Source of the DNA: Gossypium raimondii
Lineage: Eukaryota; Streptophyta; Magnoliopsida; Malvales; Malvaceae
Reading direction: 5' to 3'
Length of the DNA: 64,000 nucleotides
NCBI RefSeq assembly: GCF_025698545.1
Contig: NC_068576.1
Location: forward strand, 1,557,501-1,621,500
Shown here: positions 25,916 to 38,379 of the stretch, piece by piece
How positions within the stretch are numbered: the stretch's first letter is position 1
Layout: every line of letters starts with the position of its first letter
Notes under the pieces: model-generated
Database searches by the model: none
What the model saw: only the letters and a program-made list of their open reading frames with translations
What the model was told of the DNA's origin: nothing
Position numbers and translations under genes: made by a program

Positions 25916-28900
25916 TATTGACTTTAAAATACATTGATTCTTAAACTTAAAAGGATTTTTTAAAGATCTTTATTTTCTCTCATGTTTATTGTTCTCAATA
26001 TTTAAATATTGATTTTTTAAAATGGTTTTCCAAAAAAAATTAAGATTTGAGTGTAATTATTTGTAATTACATAAGTGTGATATATTTGGGTAATCATTTA
26101 ATTTGTGAGCCCTGTTGAATTAGACGTAATTTCAGCAACCCAATTACACTTTTCAATTCTTAGGAGAAGGTGAGAATTGGGATGGTTAAGGCAAAAAAAT
26201 ATTTATATTATAAATCCTAAAAATATATATTATAAAAATAATTTGTATGTTTATAAAGTTATAAAAAATTATGTTATTTAAATACCAAAAACTATAAAAT
26301 TATGATCAAAAATTTATTATAAAAATAATTTACATGTTATAAGAGTGTCATAATTTATAAAAAAGGGTTATGCCCAAGAAATATGGACATATAATATTAT
26401 TTCGTGTTCATGCTATATATTATAAAAATAATATATTTATTACAATTTTTTATTATAACTTATTTATTAAAAAATGACTTATTATATTATTTATAAAAGT
26501 GTTATGAAAGTTTTGGATAATTTGTAATTTTTTTATAAATGTTATATATTATAATTTTTTATATATTTTACTTAGTTGACGATATTAAAAGGGAATATAA
26601 CTTAGTAAAAGTCTTGCCAAATTAAGTTTATATAAGTTTTATAATTAAAAATACAAACTATTTGAATTATGAATCTAAATATTATAAGGTAGATGTTAAT
26701 TATGCAAATAGAAAAGATTTTCTTGTACCATATCGTTAAATATGATACCATTTCAAAAAATGGTGTCAGACACAAGCACAGTAGACAGCTTAATTTGAGA
26801 TATTTGAGGTTTCGAAATACAGTTGAGAAGACATTTATTGTTCTAAAAAATACTTTCACCTCCATACTTCAAAGAGTAGATGAAAGGAGATATTGGTAAT
26901 TTTAATAATGCATATCAAATTCAGATAATGAACTCAGTCAATGACTAATAATGATGATAAGGAGCATATATTAAATATTAAAGAGGAAATAAGCCAACAA
27001 ATATTATTTATTTTTATTTTTATTATCAACTACTTTTTAGATTAACATAATACATATGATGATCGATTTTGGTTTTTATTTTGTTACTTGTTTAGAAATT
27101 AATTTTATCATACTGAATATGACATAGGAAATTATGATGTAATTATGTTACGATTTTGTACTACCAAACATGTTGCGATTCTAAATTTTAATATATTTGA
27201 TATATGGTATATAATATATATGATATCTTGATTTTATATTATTTAAAATAAAATTTAAATATATTTAATTTTAAAATATTTTATGATATTATTTCTTAAT
27301 TCACTTGTAATGTCTTTAAATATAATTAATAGTTACATGTAGTAAATTATTATTGTGACAGTTGGAATTTATAAACTATGCCACGTAGATTTTTTTTGTA
27401 AACTTATTGTGCGTGTATATATATATGATTAGGTGCATGTGAGGTTAATCGTCATCTATTGGATTGCCACTAAATTTGCAAGAATCAATATTGACCATTG
27501 GATTATGCAAGTGGAGCATTATGGAGCAAAATGAGAACCAGCGAAGAACATTGTCATTGTTCTTCCTTTTTTTTTTTTCAACCATCGGCTAAGAGAAAGA
27601 AATTAGAGAAGCTTGTCGTTCTCTTTCTTCCTTGCACCATTCTCTTAAGTTTTCATGAAGCCTTAGTAAACCTCACCATTTAGAGTATTAAGTGAGCATA
27701 ACCCATTAGAGAAACAATGAATTGAAGAATATAATTGATGCGAGGGTAACGTCTATACAGATCTTAAAAATTTCAAAATGATTCAAAGTTATTTCAAAGG
27801 AGAAAGCTCGATTTAGCTCAATGATTCTAAACCGAATCCTAATGTTTTGGGCAACAAGCAAAGTGAATTTTAAGCCTAAAACGAATAATAAAAGAGAATA
27901 GAAGAAGAATAACAATGTTTTTGAAGAAAATAAGAAAGTATAAATAAAAGAATCAAAATAAGGTGGGATATGGAATAAATCAACTAATGGAGATGGATAG
28001 ATGGATAATCTTCCAATCGAACCTTCCGAGAAAGATTTTCCGACAAAATCAATGATTCTAATTGACCTTCCAAAAAGAAAACTTTGACAACTTGTAGTTA
28101 GAATAAATTCCCCTAAAATCTTGAACGAAATTAAGTAAAAAGAATCTTTTGAATAAAAATAGGAATTGAACCTTGTAAAATAAAATACTCCGAAGAGTGT
28201 TAGCAGTCGGGGTCTTCATGGACTTGTTGCTTTCTTTCAAGACTTTGTTGATCTATTAAGAGGAGCCCAATTAACCATTCCACCTAATGAACTTGAACTT
28301 GTCTTAACTTGAACCATTAAGAGGAGCCCAAGTCCTTTAATGGTTTTATTGGGGTCTCAATTGTTTCTGATCGTAATAAGCATTTGAATCCTATTTACTC
28401 TAAAAAGTAGGGATAAAAAACCTTCGGTTTTACCAAAGAAGTCTATATAATATGATTATTAGTAGTCGTATCATCAAAAGTATTAATACAAGTATTGCAA
28501 CAACTATGAGGAGAAAATTCAATAGTTCATCCAATTTTATTTGAATGAGATGAATTACACAATTGATTAGATAGAACACTAAATGGATCATTCATAGTGC
28601 GCTGCATAGTACGGATCTCAAGTGTAAGATTGCCAAGCCAAGAATCAACATTATGAAACTTCTTTTCAAGCTCATCTCTTAGCTCATTTAGATCACGAGT
28701 ATTTTTATTGCACTGACCCAAAACATTTTCCAAAGTGATTATAGGTTGATTCGCTTCATTCTCATTGTCAGCTCAATTTGATGTGTTCGAAACCTATATG
28801 AATCATCCTGAAAACTAAAATACTCAAACAAAGTGAACCTCGTCATTAACTCCAAAAAGGGGTTAGCACTAATAATAAGAATCCAAAACTTGTTAATCCT

Positions 28901-29404
28901 CAAAGTTCCAAATATTTCTAAAATTAAGGGAGGTCGTTTGCTAGCAACAATTAAGCCACACCAATCGAATTAAGTCGCACGGAGGTAGGAAAAGTACAAC
29001 TTCTTCATTCTACTAACACATGGAAAATAGGATGCATTAGTTAGCATCAAAGAATTAATAAAAACAAAAGAAAAGAAATTCTAAGACTACGAATCAAAGA
29101 AAAATTCAGATTTGCCTAAACCTCGAAAAACTGTTAGCATCAAAAGAAAATAGGATGCATTAGTTAGCATCACAAATGGTTTTAACCAACCCCTAAGGCT
29201 GAACCCTAGTAAATTGGAGGGTGAAGAGCTTCCCACATCTTCAAGAAGAACACCAAGAAGAAAACAACTTCTAAAACAAACAAGAGAGATATCCTGCAAA
29301 GAAAGAAACTGAAAGAGTTGTATTGAATCAAATAATGAAACTCCTAAGTATAATGAAACTCTAATTAATCTAAGCAAGAAATAGTTCTGGTTGAACTAAC
29401 CTTT
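25916..29404. other. AT-rich intergenic sequence without recognised genes
   Basis: Mostly very AT-rich sequence. 28733-28527 (-) is a 68-codon coiled-coil-like frame (ELRDELEKKFHNVDSW) that could be a retroelement gag scrap. Two copies of TTAAGAGGAGCCCAA lie at about 28256 and 28317. A 26-bp exact repeat (ATAGGATGCATTAGTTAGCA core) recurs at about 29026 and 29148. Nothing here can be called a gene. Confidence 0.45.
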
Positions 29405-30005
29405 CTTGGTCCCTATATTTTTATAATGTTAATTAGTCCAACTAGTTAATATCCTTAACTTTTCAATTAAAACGTTACGTTGTTATATATAATTTGAATA
29501 CCCTAAGAGTCTTAAAGACCCACATGAGGTTTCCTTTTTCTTTTAGGTTTGTGTCGATCATACCCTCTCTTTTTTTTGTACTTTTAGAAAAATGATTAAA
29601 TTTCAATTTAGATTCTTCTATTATGCCTAAATTTAGATTTCAACTGCTACACTTTAATTTCTAATGTAATTTGATCCCTATACTTTTATAATGTTATTAA
29701 TTAGTCAAAATAGTTAATATCATTAATTTTTTATTAAAATATTACTTGATTATATATAATATAAATGCTCTAAAGGTCTTAGAGATGAATACATAACTTT
29801 CTATTTCTTTTAGATTTACCTTACTTTTTATATATATATATATTATAAGACAATAATCAAACTTCAGCTTTTAGCCTTCTACTCGCTAAAACTTGGGATA
29901 CAATCTATATACTTTTTTTTTTGTACATAATTTAATTTTTCTACTTTTATAATGTCATTAGTTAATCTAAATATTTAATATTGTTAACTATTTTAAACAA
30001 AATAC
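29405..30005. repeat. Degenerate ~263-bp tandem repeat, about 2.3 copies
   Basis: The phrase CCCTATATTTTTATAATGTT recurs as CCCTATACTTTTATAATGTT and CTACTTTTATAATGTCATT at about 29412, 29676 and 29940, each followed by related text (AGTCxAAxTAGTTAATATC, ATTATATATAAT, TCTTAAAGA or TCTTAGAGA, TTCTTTTAGRTT). The spacing of about 262-264 bp and shared order show a diverged tandem array. Confidence 0.6.
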
Positions 30006-30689
30006 TCACATCAATTTTTCTTAGGAACAATATTCCAACAAAAACATTATTTTATCATGACGAGTTAGATGAATGTTTTTAAGAAAAGGTCCATATAACA
30101 TTTCAATGTTATTCTTATTGTTACATGATTACCAAGTGATTTTTTTAATTTCAAAATATCACATTAATGAATTTAATAGAAGAATTTTAACCATGGTAGT
30201 AATTGGACCGAAATTTTAAATCCAAAAAGTAGAGGGTCTAAATTTATAAAACTAAAAGTAGGATCAAAGTATATTTTAACCTTTCAATTTGTACTCTATA
30301 ATTTGACACACACAAATAATCAACCCAATGCGAAGTAAAGGAATCGTACTAGTAGTGTTAAAAGATAAATGGCATAAGCTAAAGATAATGAAAAGGTAAT
30401 ATACATTAGTTAAGTGGATAGCATATTGTAAATAGCACTTGTTATGTATAGTGATAAATGTGTTATAAGGGAATTGTTGGTAAGTATGGAATTGGTATAA
30501 ACATGAGTACTAAAAGGTGTTATTGCCTATTATTTATGAATGAGTACAAGACTGAACCAATAAATTGTTAATGTGCATATCAGCTTGGTTGTCTTGAAAA
30601 GGTATTCTATAATTTTTGGTTCAACCTCCTCTAAAGCATGTGAGGATTTTGTTAACCTCGTGAAAATTGAATTTGAGATGAGCATATAG
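30006..30689. other. AT-rich intergenic sequence
   Basis: No recognised gene or repeat boundary. The right end leads into the copia remnant. Confidence 0.45.
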
Positions 30690-31260
30690 TAGGGTGAGTT
30701 AACTTTTTAAACAACTTAATGAATACACTTTCATTTGTTAAGAAAAATATGCTTGTGGATGGTTTAAAAAGTTTGGGTTAAAAACTAGAAAATCTCTTAG
30801 AACACCAATTGGGTTAAATGACAAAATCACTAAGGATGAACATGGTGTGCCAACAAATTTGGCCATGTACAAAATAATGATTTGAAGTTTACTATATCTT
30901 ACAACCAACAAACCTGATCTTTGTCATAATGTTATAATATATGCAAGATATCAAGCTTTACCAAAGGAGTCTCATTAGAAAGCACTAATCACAATCTTGT
31001 AGGGTACTTTGGTGCTAACTAGGAAGGGAATTTGGATGATCCAAAAAGCATTTGAGGAGCATGTATCTAGTCTCGTGGAATAACAAAAAAGCATAATTTT
31101 ATCTCTTAGCCCGCTTCAAAAGTTGAGTACATTACAATTGGAGGACTTTGTACTCAAGATTTATATTGAGTTGGTTGAAGATATTCTTTACGCATATTAT
31201 CTTACTAGTTTCATGGGAAGATTGATTGTTATTGATGTAATATGTTAGCAAGTCCCGATT
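30690..31260 (+). pseudogene. Ty1/copia RT/RNase H remnant
   Basis: Read across several frames the plus strand shows a copia RT tail and RNase H start. KDEHGVPTNLAMYK lies near 30830, LLYLTTNKPDLCHNV near 30890-30925, ICARYQALPKESH near 30945-30980, then a GYFGANWEGNLDDPKS segment near 31005-31050 and KVEYITIGGLCTQ near 31115-31155. These match the order PTNPTMYRS, RPDLxxxV, RYQxxPKESH, DADWAGxxDDRKS, AEYIxxxxC in copia polyproteins. Stops and frameshifts are frequent and no LTR is seen. Confidence 0.65.
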
Positions 31261-32639
31261 TCTTATACAGTGAGACTTTTATTTGTATAGACGATGTGCT
31301 GAACTGAGAAACACTTATTCTTGTTCATTGAGAAACGTTTTAGTTGAGTGCATTTTGTGAAAAATCAAGTTTGCTAGAGGAGAATTGTCTAGATCTTAAG
31401 TACAAAAGTGAAGAGTCTAATCTAACGAGTGTTAGAGGTTGTAATCACTTATTGTATGAGTTGCTAAAATAGTGGGTTATCTCTCTAGACAAAAGCCCCA
31501 TAAATGTAGGGAAACCAAACTACGTAAACATATTGAGTGTTCATTGTTTTTCTACCTTGTTCATACTCAGAGCCTGAAGTAGTTGGCACCGGTCTTCAAC
31601 ATTGTTTCTAGCACTGCTCTTGTTCTGCTTGCAAATAACAATTTTGAAATTCCAGAATCAAAATCAAATGTCTAATATGTATAATTGCACAAAATCAAAC
31701 TTCAAGTATCAAATTACATATTAGATGAAAGTTCATGTATAATTTTGATATTTATCTCTCTATATAATTTAACTTATTTTTCTTAAAGGAAATATAAATA
31801 AGATATATAATATTTTTTTCAATATTAAAAATATATTTTATAATATTTTTATATATTATTATAATTAAATTTAAATAATATTAGTAAACATATAAGCAAA
31901 CTGAGTTGGCTCTGGCTCCCAAATTGCTTGAAAAGAAGAAAGCATTCAACAAAGATGAAGACCTTCCAACCCACGTCCCAACCATGGTTTCAACTTCCAA
32001 CTCACTACAAACATTTGGAAACTTTTTTTAAATAATCTATTTTATCGCATTTTTTTAATTAGTCAAGCCTTCTTTTATTGACCAAAAGGGCAAAAAACTC
32101 AAGTTTTTAGCCTACTCAGAACCATTATTATCGCAAGAGTTCGAGGTTAAGGGATAAGATGAGCAATCACCACATTACATTTTATGATTATTTGAAAATT
32201 AATTTAGAATGTTTAAAAAAAATTAAGACTACACGAGAAATTATAATCATGAATCATTATTATATCTACGTATCATTAAATAATGATATGAATTATACAG
32301 TTGAATTTTAATTTAGTTGAAAAATTATTAAATAATTAATTGAAAAAGTTATATTAAATGAATAGGACAGTGGATCTACCATGATTAATGATTAAACAAC
32401 ATCTAAATTTTGAGAGCTTAAGTCATCCCCCATTAAACACAAAAAAGAATAAAGAGTAATTTCTCAAATTGAATATCATCATCATCATCCATTTTTAAAA
32501 AGGAAAAACAGAGAGAATAAATCGGCAAGTGACGGGTTGTGAACACTACATTTCAACTCTCTCTTGAATCACCCTCTTTTCTTCTCATTTCACCTTCAAT
32601 TCAGTCGGGTGCTTTCTTGTTGGTGTTAGAGAGTCACCA
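31261..32639. other. Intergenic; upstream region of the 32640 gene
   Basis: AT-rich sequence with no ORF of note. The last ~120 bp (TCTCTCTTGAATCACC, then TTCTTCTCATTTCACC) looks like a pyrimidine-rich plant 5' UTR just before the ATG at 32640. Confidence 0.45.
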
Positions 32640-33113
32640 ATGAGCTCCATTATGCAGAGCTTTCAAAAGAGCCGATCACTCCCCCTCTCTCAAACTCAAT
32701 CCAAAGAGCAAGCGGCATTGCCAGCCCTACGAAGAAGGCTTTCCTCTTTGTCTCTTAAATTACATCCTTCCATCTCTTCGCCATCAGCGCCGTCATGGGC
32801 CTTCCCCAGATCCAAGTCTTTGTCTTCCATGGGAGACTATGCTGGTAGCTCCATCAGGAAATGGTGGGACTGGGGATGGTCTTGGGTTCTTTCCAGAAAA
32901 CCCATGTTTGCTCAAGACCTTGAAATGAATGAAGAAGAAACTAGGGTTCTAGGATGCCACAACAAAGGCAGCTGGAGGCATGTTTTCTACAAGCTAAGAT
33001 CCGAGATCAAGAAACGCATGGGATCTGACAAAGTTGGCCTCCCACAAACTTGCAGGTGCGATTCTTTATCCTACTCCAAGAATTTTGGGGTTGGAAACAA
33101 AATCTACGGTTGA
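32640..33113 (+). CDS. Plant-specific protein of unknown function, 157 aa
   Basis: A single ORF begins at ATG 32640 after a pyrimidine-rich leader. The N-terminal ~60 residues are basic and Ser/Leu/Pro-rich and could act as a plastid or mitochondrial transit peptide, though this is inference. The core has conserved-looking blocks: KSLSSMGDYAGSSIRKWW, DWGWSWVLSRKP, FAQDLEMNEEET, GSWRHVFYKLRSEIKK and SDKVGLPQTCR. I recall similar small uncharacterised proteins in other dicots but know no function. There is no membrane segment or catalytic motif. A possible splice donor (CAG-GTGCGA, about 33055) leaves the last ~16 residues uncertain. Codon use and composition clearly differ from the AT-rich surroundings. 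Confidence 0.75.
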   Translation: MSSIMQSFQKSRSLPLSQTQSKEQAALPALRRRLSSLSLKLHPSISSPSAPSWAFPRSKSLSSMGDYAGSSIRKWWDWGWSWVLSRKPMFAQDLEMNEEETRVLGCHNKGSWRHVFYKLRSEIKKRMGSDKVGLPQTCRCDSLSYSKNFGVGNKIYG

Positions 33114-33665
33114 TGGTTTGGATTTTTGGAATGCTTCAATGGAGGTGTTCGAAGAAAGTCCTAAACGGGAAATTAAATAAGCAATGCAGTGCTTCAAGGT
33201 TCAGATCATCACATCATCAGAGTCTAGATTTATATATTCTTCCCGCCCCCGCCCCCCCCCCCCTTCTGCCTCTTGTTTTCTTCTTTCTTGAGTTGTCAGC
33301 TTTTCCTTTTTCTTATCATAATCCAAGTGATTGGTGAAAAAGATAAACAATAGCATGTAGTTAACTTGTTTTGTAATATAATATGGTTTTGCTTGGAAGA
33401 GCAGAGTTAAAAACTCCTCCTTGTTGGTTTACTCCAATAATTACAATCTATATGGCTATGGAGTGTACCTTCGAAGTTCAAAGAGGAAAGTTACAGAAAC
33501 AGGGTGAATTTACTGTGTCACTCAGCATCTGTTGGCTACAATCCAAGATGTCATTAGAGTGTAATTTTTGTTTTTGTTTTTTAATTTCATTTTTTTTCAG
33601 CTTCAATTGCATAATCATTACAAGTATTGTGTTTCTTTTATTTATTTATGTATGTATATAATGCA

Positions 33666-33697
<32 letters not shown>

Positions 33698-33717
33698 ATT
33701 AAAAAGAATGAAATACC
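33114..33717. other. 3' flank of the 32640 gene with homopolymer and TA repeat
   Basis: Probable 3' UTR and flank. It contains a run of 12 C at 33252-33263 and a (TA)n microsatellite at about 33666-33693. No gene seen. Confidence 0.5.
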
Positions 33718-33725
33718 TTCCATAT

Positions 33726-34122
33726 TAGACCTGCCCATGGGCCGGGCGGCCCGGCCCGGCCCAATGGCCCGCCCAAAATATGGGAGGGTTCGGGTAAAAA
33801 TATAAGCTCGAAATATGGGCTTGGGCAAAAAAATGAGGCCCATTTAAAAAATGGACCGGGCTCGGGCTCAACTTTTTTGGCCCGGGCCCGGCCCGAGTAT
33901 ATAATATATATATTTTTTATTTTTTAATTTTAAAATACTTTAAAAATATTTTTTTTGTGTTTATTAAAAACTGGGCCGGGCCGGGCCGGTCTCGGGCTTA
34001 TTATTTTTCCTGGGCCGGGCTTGGGTAAAATTCCAAGCCCATATTTCGGGCCGGGCCGAGCCCGGGCCTAAGAGTCGGGCCAAAATTTTTCCCGAACCCG
34101 GCCCGGCCCATGGACAGATCTA
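33726..34122. mobile_element. hAT-like MITE, 397 bp, with 8-bp target duplication
   Basis: The ends are inverted repeats: TAGACCTGCCCATGGGCC on the left against TAGATCTGTCCATGGGCC (inverse of the right end), about 20 of 22 bases matching including the following GGGC. Perfect 8-bp direct repeats TTCCATAT flank it at 33718-33725 and 34123-34130. The interior is made of GGGCCGGG/CCCGGCCC blocks around an AT-rich core. There is no ORF. An 8-bp duplication and a TAG-starting end fit the hAT superfamily. Its intact ends and duplication imply fairly recent movement. Confidence 0.85.
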
Positions 34123-34130
34123 TTCCATAT

Positions 34131-35290
34131 CACATAGATTTCGTGGTTGGTATAAGGATTTCCATTTTCTATAAATATTAAAAATTTTGGTGAGCAAAAT
34201 TGAAATTCTTTAAATAATTTAAGTGATTAGATAGTTTATTTTAATGTTTTTTATATCAATTTTATTAAAAATTTATCAATTTAATTACTATTTTAAATAT
34301 TTAAAAAATTATGATCATAAAATAGTAAAAAACTATAAAATCACGACATTAAAACAATTTAGCCTTTTTTATTAAATAAAATAAATTATAAAAACTATAA
34401 AATATAAACATAAAACTAAAAAGATATTTATCAATTTAATTACTTTTTTTTTTTTTTTGCCAGCACCGTTTGTAGACACACAGGTGTAGTAGAGTAGTCA
34501 TGTAAAATCTGGGTGGGTGGCACTGCAGAGACAAAAGTAGAATTCCAATTATTTGGCAGGCCAATCAACCATGTGTCCTTTCACTGCTGTCATGAATGTA
34601 ATGGACAATATTTCTCATGTAAATTTGCTTCTTCATTTCCTTGCAAGAAGAGGTCTTTATTTGTTAATGCTGATCTTACCTGTTCCTATGATTTGCCACT
34701 TATTGTTATTAATAATCTAAGGAGTTTCGGTTTTTATAAAAATAAATAAAATAAAATAAACTAAGGGCTGAGTTATGCAAAAAAAAAAGGGTGTCGGTGG
34801 TTAAATGTGGTGCTTTCCTTATAATATACAAATATAAAGTCACATCACCGACCAATTTCCATAATAAGAGTAGCATTATTTTATTCAACGTTAACAATTT
34901 GTATATTATTTTCTGCATAAAATAATAATTTTACTTGTAAAAAAAAAATTGTGTATTGCCTGTAAATAATTTGGTGGCGATGAAGATGGGCATGTGCTAC
35001 ATGTGTATTCTAGTTTGATGTTAATTCATGCCAACTAACAACAAGCCTTTTAGTTGGATCCAGACTATAGGGAAACAAAATAATAATAATAATTAAAAAA
35101 ATGAAACGGTCCGATAATATGCGATTTATTTATGTAATTAATTTCTTTTACTCTACTCTATAACACACTTGTCAAACCTTTAATTCGCCTGTAAAATTTT
35201 AAAAATTTGATGTATATAAATTTTTGATTGCGTAATTGTAATTAATTCTTTCTACATGATCATATTAAAAATATTGAACGCAAGCACTTA
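34131..35290. other. Intergenic, AT-rich
   Basis: No recognised gene. A poly-T/A run near 34444-34460 is the only notable feature. Confidence 0.45.
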
Positions 35291-35650
35291 CACTATACTA
35301 AAACAGGCTTTTAGCGGCGTTTTTTAGCGCCGCAAATACTTTTAGCGGCGCTTTTCAAAAGCCGCTAATGACTACGCCGCTAACTTTAGCGGCGTTTTTA
35401 GAAATAAACGCCGCTAAAGGTGTTGGTCTATAGCGTCGCTGAAAACCAAGACCTTTAGCGGCGTTTTAACGAAAACGCCGCTAAAGAACCTGATCTATGG
35501 CGGCACTTCGACCACAAACACCACTAAAGAACCTGATCTTTAGCGGCGCTTTCTCCACAAACGCCGCTAAATACCCTTAGCTTTAGCAGCGCTTTCTCCA
35601 CAAACGCCGCTAAATACCCTTATCTTTTAGCGGCGCTTTTTGTCGAAAAC
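35291..35650. mobile_element. CACTA-like terminus with TTTAGCGGCG subterminal repeats
   Basis: It starts with CACTATACTAAAACAGGC and is followed by at least a dozen copies, in both orientations, of TTTAGCGGCG or CGCCGCTAAA within ~340 bp, several forming hairpin-like pairs. CACTA termini and dense subterminal repeats are traits of En/Spm-type transposons. No opposite TAGTG end was found in the following kilobases, so this is a truncated end or a short derivative. Confidence 0.5.
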
Positions 35651-36508
35651 ATTCTATCAATCTTCACAACAATATATGCGACGAAAGGAAAAGATAGAAA
35701 AGAGAAATGTTAGATGAAAAAACAAATTATAGCTTCATATGTTCATAGGATAGCATTTTCATGCAGGAACGTAAAGCAAAATTATTATTATTTTAAAAGA
35801 ATTTCGAAACAAGTGTCTTCAAAATTTACTCAATAGGTTGAATTCATGGCATAATTCAATTAATTATATATTCAAGTCTGTTATTGTGGTTTTATTCCAG
35901 TGGTGATAATAGGTATGGACCAAGAATTAGTGGGGTTGAACATTGAGGAAGGGAGAGGAGGAAGCTTGACAGGTCATTTTGGGGGGAAATGATTCGAAGC
36001 CAACTTTTGAATTTTGTTTGGTAGAAGCTTTTTAACCACTACTATTATTCATTTTCAATTGTTGTACAATATATTAGTTAATATTTATCATCCCATTGGA
36101 GTTGTGAGTTGTGACTATCATTGATATAAGGGAGAAAAGGTTTTTATTTTGGTTATATTATGAAGTGGGAGTTTGATAGGGTGGTGGCTGGAGTTCCTTT
36201 TAACTTTTAATAATTATCTTCTTGTGTTCTACAAGTTGGTTAAAGGGAACAATCCATTACAGATCTTATGTTTTTTTTTCTTGAGTTTTGGGTCCAAACA
36301 CATGACTTCCACAAGATCTTATGTTTGAATCCATGGTGAAGTAATTCGGGAATTTCATTGGTTCTTACGTTGATTATGATGTGAAAGCTATAAGTCGAGG
36401 GATTAAAAGTTATATAGGCGAGTGAGAATCAGGTTGGATGTTTGACAAACTTTGAAATGTAAGAAAAATTTGTGTTGCCCAATAATCGCCAAGCTTATGA
36501 CATTTCCA
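35651..36508. other. Intergenic, no gene recognised
   Basis: Moderately AT-rich, no domain-bearing ORF, no clear repeat ends. Confidence 0.45.
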
Positions 36509-37487
36509 ATATGAAAGACTTTTTTTTTTTTTTTCTCTGTGGGCAGCTAAGCCATAGTGAGAGTTATTGTTGGATAAGAATTGTGCATGAAAAGAAAAAA
36601 ATTAGCTATGGATTGGGATCTCTTGATTAAGGCAGGTCTACAATGCCATCATGACATCCCGCTTGGTGGATTGGACGAGGCCAAAGCCTTGGGACGATAG
36701 TTCCCCGATGGTGGACCCTGAGAGGCAAGCGTCTTGCGAGAAGCATCGAGTAAGAAACATGATAGGGAACCATGAGCAGACGAAATCAAGGGGGATGGTG
36801 ACCCCATGCGACGAGTTGAGACAACGAGGAGCCCAAGTTTTGGGGCAAAAGTGCTTGGAGAATGCCCATGAGATGGCCCTAGAGTGCCAGGTAAGAAAAC
36901 TATCTCTATTTTAGACATTTCAATGCTCCTTGGGAGCATAGCTATAAAAGCTATTTAGTTCTTTAAGGGATAGGAAAGGTGTCAACTCTCCACCTCCCTC
37001 TCACCTTGGCTAGTTGGTGGGATTTCCTTGGTGCAAGCGAGATGCCATGGTGTGCGGTCATCGAGCAAGTGAATGTTCAATTTCTACTCGAGAGAAAACT
37101 CGGGGACGGTTCTGGGCTAGCGAGCCCCATATTGCGCTGTTGCCGGAAAGCTGAGGTCGGACCTTTGATTTTCTTTAAGCCATGTGGGATCCTCCACCCA
37201 ACGTCCATCGGGTTGCCTTTGGGATCAAGAGATTATGCTTTGTAGGAGGGGCATCGAGACACGATGGTGCATCATGTTAACTAGTTGGTGGACAACTACT
37301 AGTCTTGTGGGAACATAGATATAGTAATTGAGCCTCGGGCCTGGGAGCTAGGACGATCACTATGATGAGTCTTGCCTTGAGTGCATGATGAGTCCAGTAT
37401 GAAAGACTTTTTATTATGTTTTCCCTGTGGGTAGTTTAGCCATAGTGAGAGTTTTTGTCTAATGAGAATTGTCATGAAAAGAAAGAT
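36509..37487. repeat. Insert flanked by ~90-bp direct repeats
   Basis: A ~90-bp segment starting ATGAAAGACTTTTT, with CTGTGGG and GCCATAGTGAGAGTT, occurs at 36509-36598 and, with small differences, at 37397-37487. The ~800 bp between is less AT-rich and includes CTATAAAAG near 36942 as a possible TATA-like site. Overlapping ORFs on both strands (for example 36651-36914) have no recognised domain. It could be a duplication around an inserted element or a short LTR-like unit. Confidence 0.5.
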
Positions 37488-38345
37488 TTTGATCAAGCAG
37501 TTACGAAGTGAGTGCAAGATTAGAAAATAGAAATATTAGTAATTAATTAAATAGAATACAAAAGTAATAGAGGGATTAAATTATTAAGTGAGCAAAGTAG
37601 AGAGAAATGATTAAGGATTTGAGTAGGGACTTGTTAAGTAATTAGCCATGGCCTTAGTGTGTTATTAAACCAAAAATTAAAAATGACTTAGTGGAAGAAC
37701 ATGATAATGGACATTGATTTCCGCTAAGTGACATAAGTTAAAAATCATGACCATTGATTTGTTGTTAATTAAGAACAAGAAATTTAATGATGAGTGAGTG
37801 GACTTCTCCACCGTTTGAAAAAGAAAATAGAAAGGAAGGAAAATTTGCTGTGAGCTTCCATGGCCATATGGTGAAATGTTTTAGCAAGGAATCAAAATAC
37901 TTTGAGAGCCCATTCAAGTGAAGAGAGGAGCAAAGCTAGTTCATTCGGTCTTGATAGCAAGAGAAAGAAAAACAAAAGTTGTATGGTTTCTCTCCTCCAT
38001 GCCTTAAGCCATACTTTGAGGTGAGTATAATTTTAGATAGTAGTAAAGCGAGAACCCAGTCTAGTATTTGCTAAATTTAGAGCTTGGGAGTTACGTTGGC
38101 TTTGGACTTCGTTGAGAGATTAAAAGAAGTTGGAGAATTTGGTAATTGAAACATAAGGATTAAATTGAAGAAATAGCAAACATTAAGAGGTTTGAGTGAG
38201 CTATTAATCAAAGCCATTAACATGTTATTAAGCCATGTCCTTAAAGCCAATTTGACCATAATCTAAAAGAGTTAGTGGAATGGCTTGATCTATGCCTTAG
38301 GATTCCACTCACTTTTTTCATGTTTAATATCAACCGTTGATTAAG

Positions 38346-38379
<34 letters not shown>

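Noticed and set aside
29087-29377. 96-codon minus-strand ORF
   Set aside because: Overlaps the short direct repeats, Leu/Phe/Ser-rich, no recognised domain or splice context.
36649-37245. Three 87-96 codon ORFs in the less AT-rich insert
   Set aside because: They exist on both strands over the same DNA because stops are rarer at higher GC; no motif recognised.
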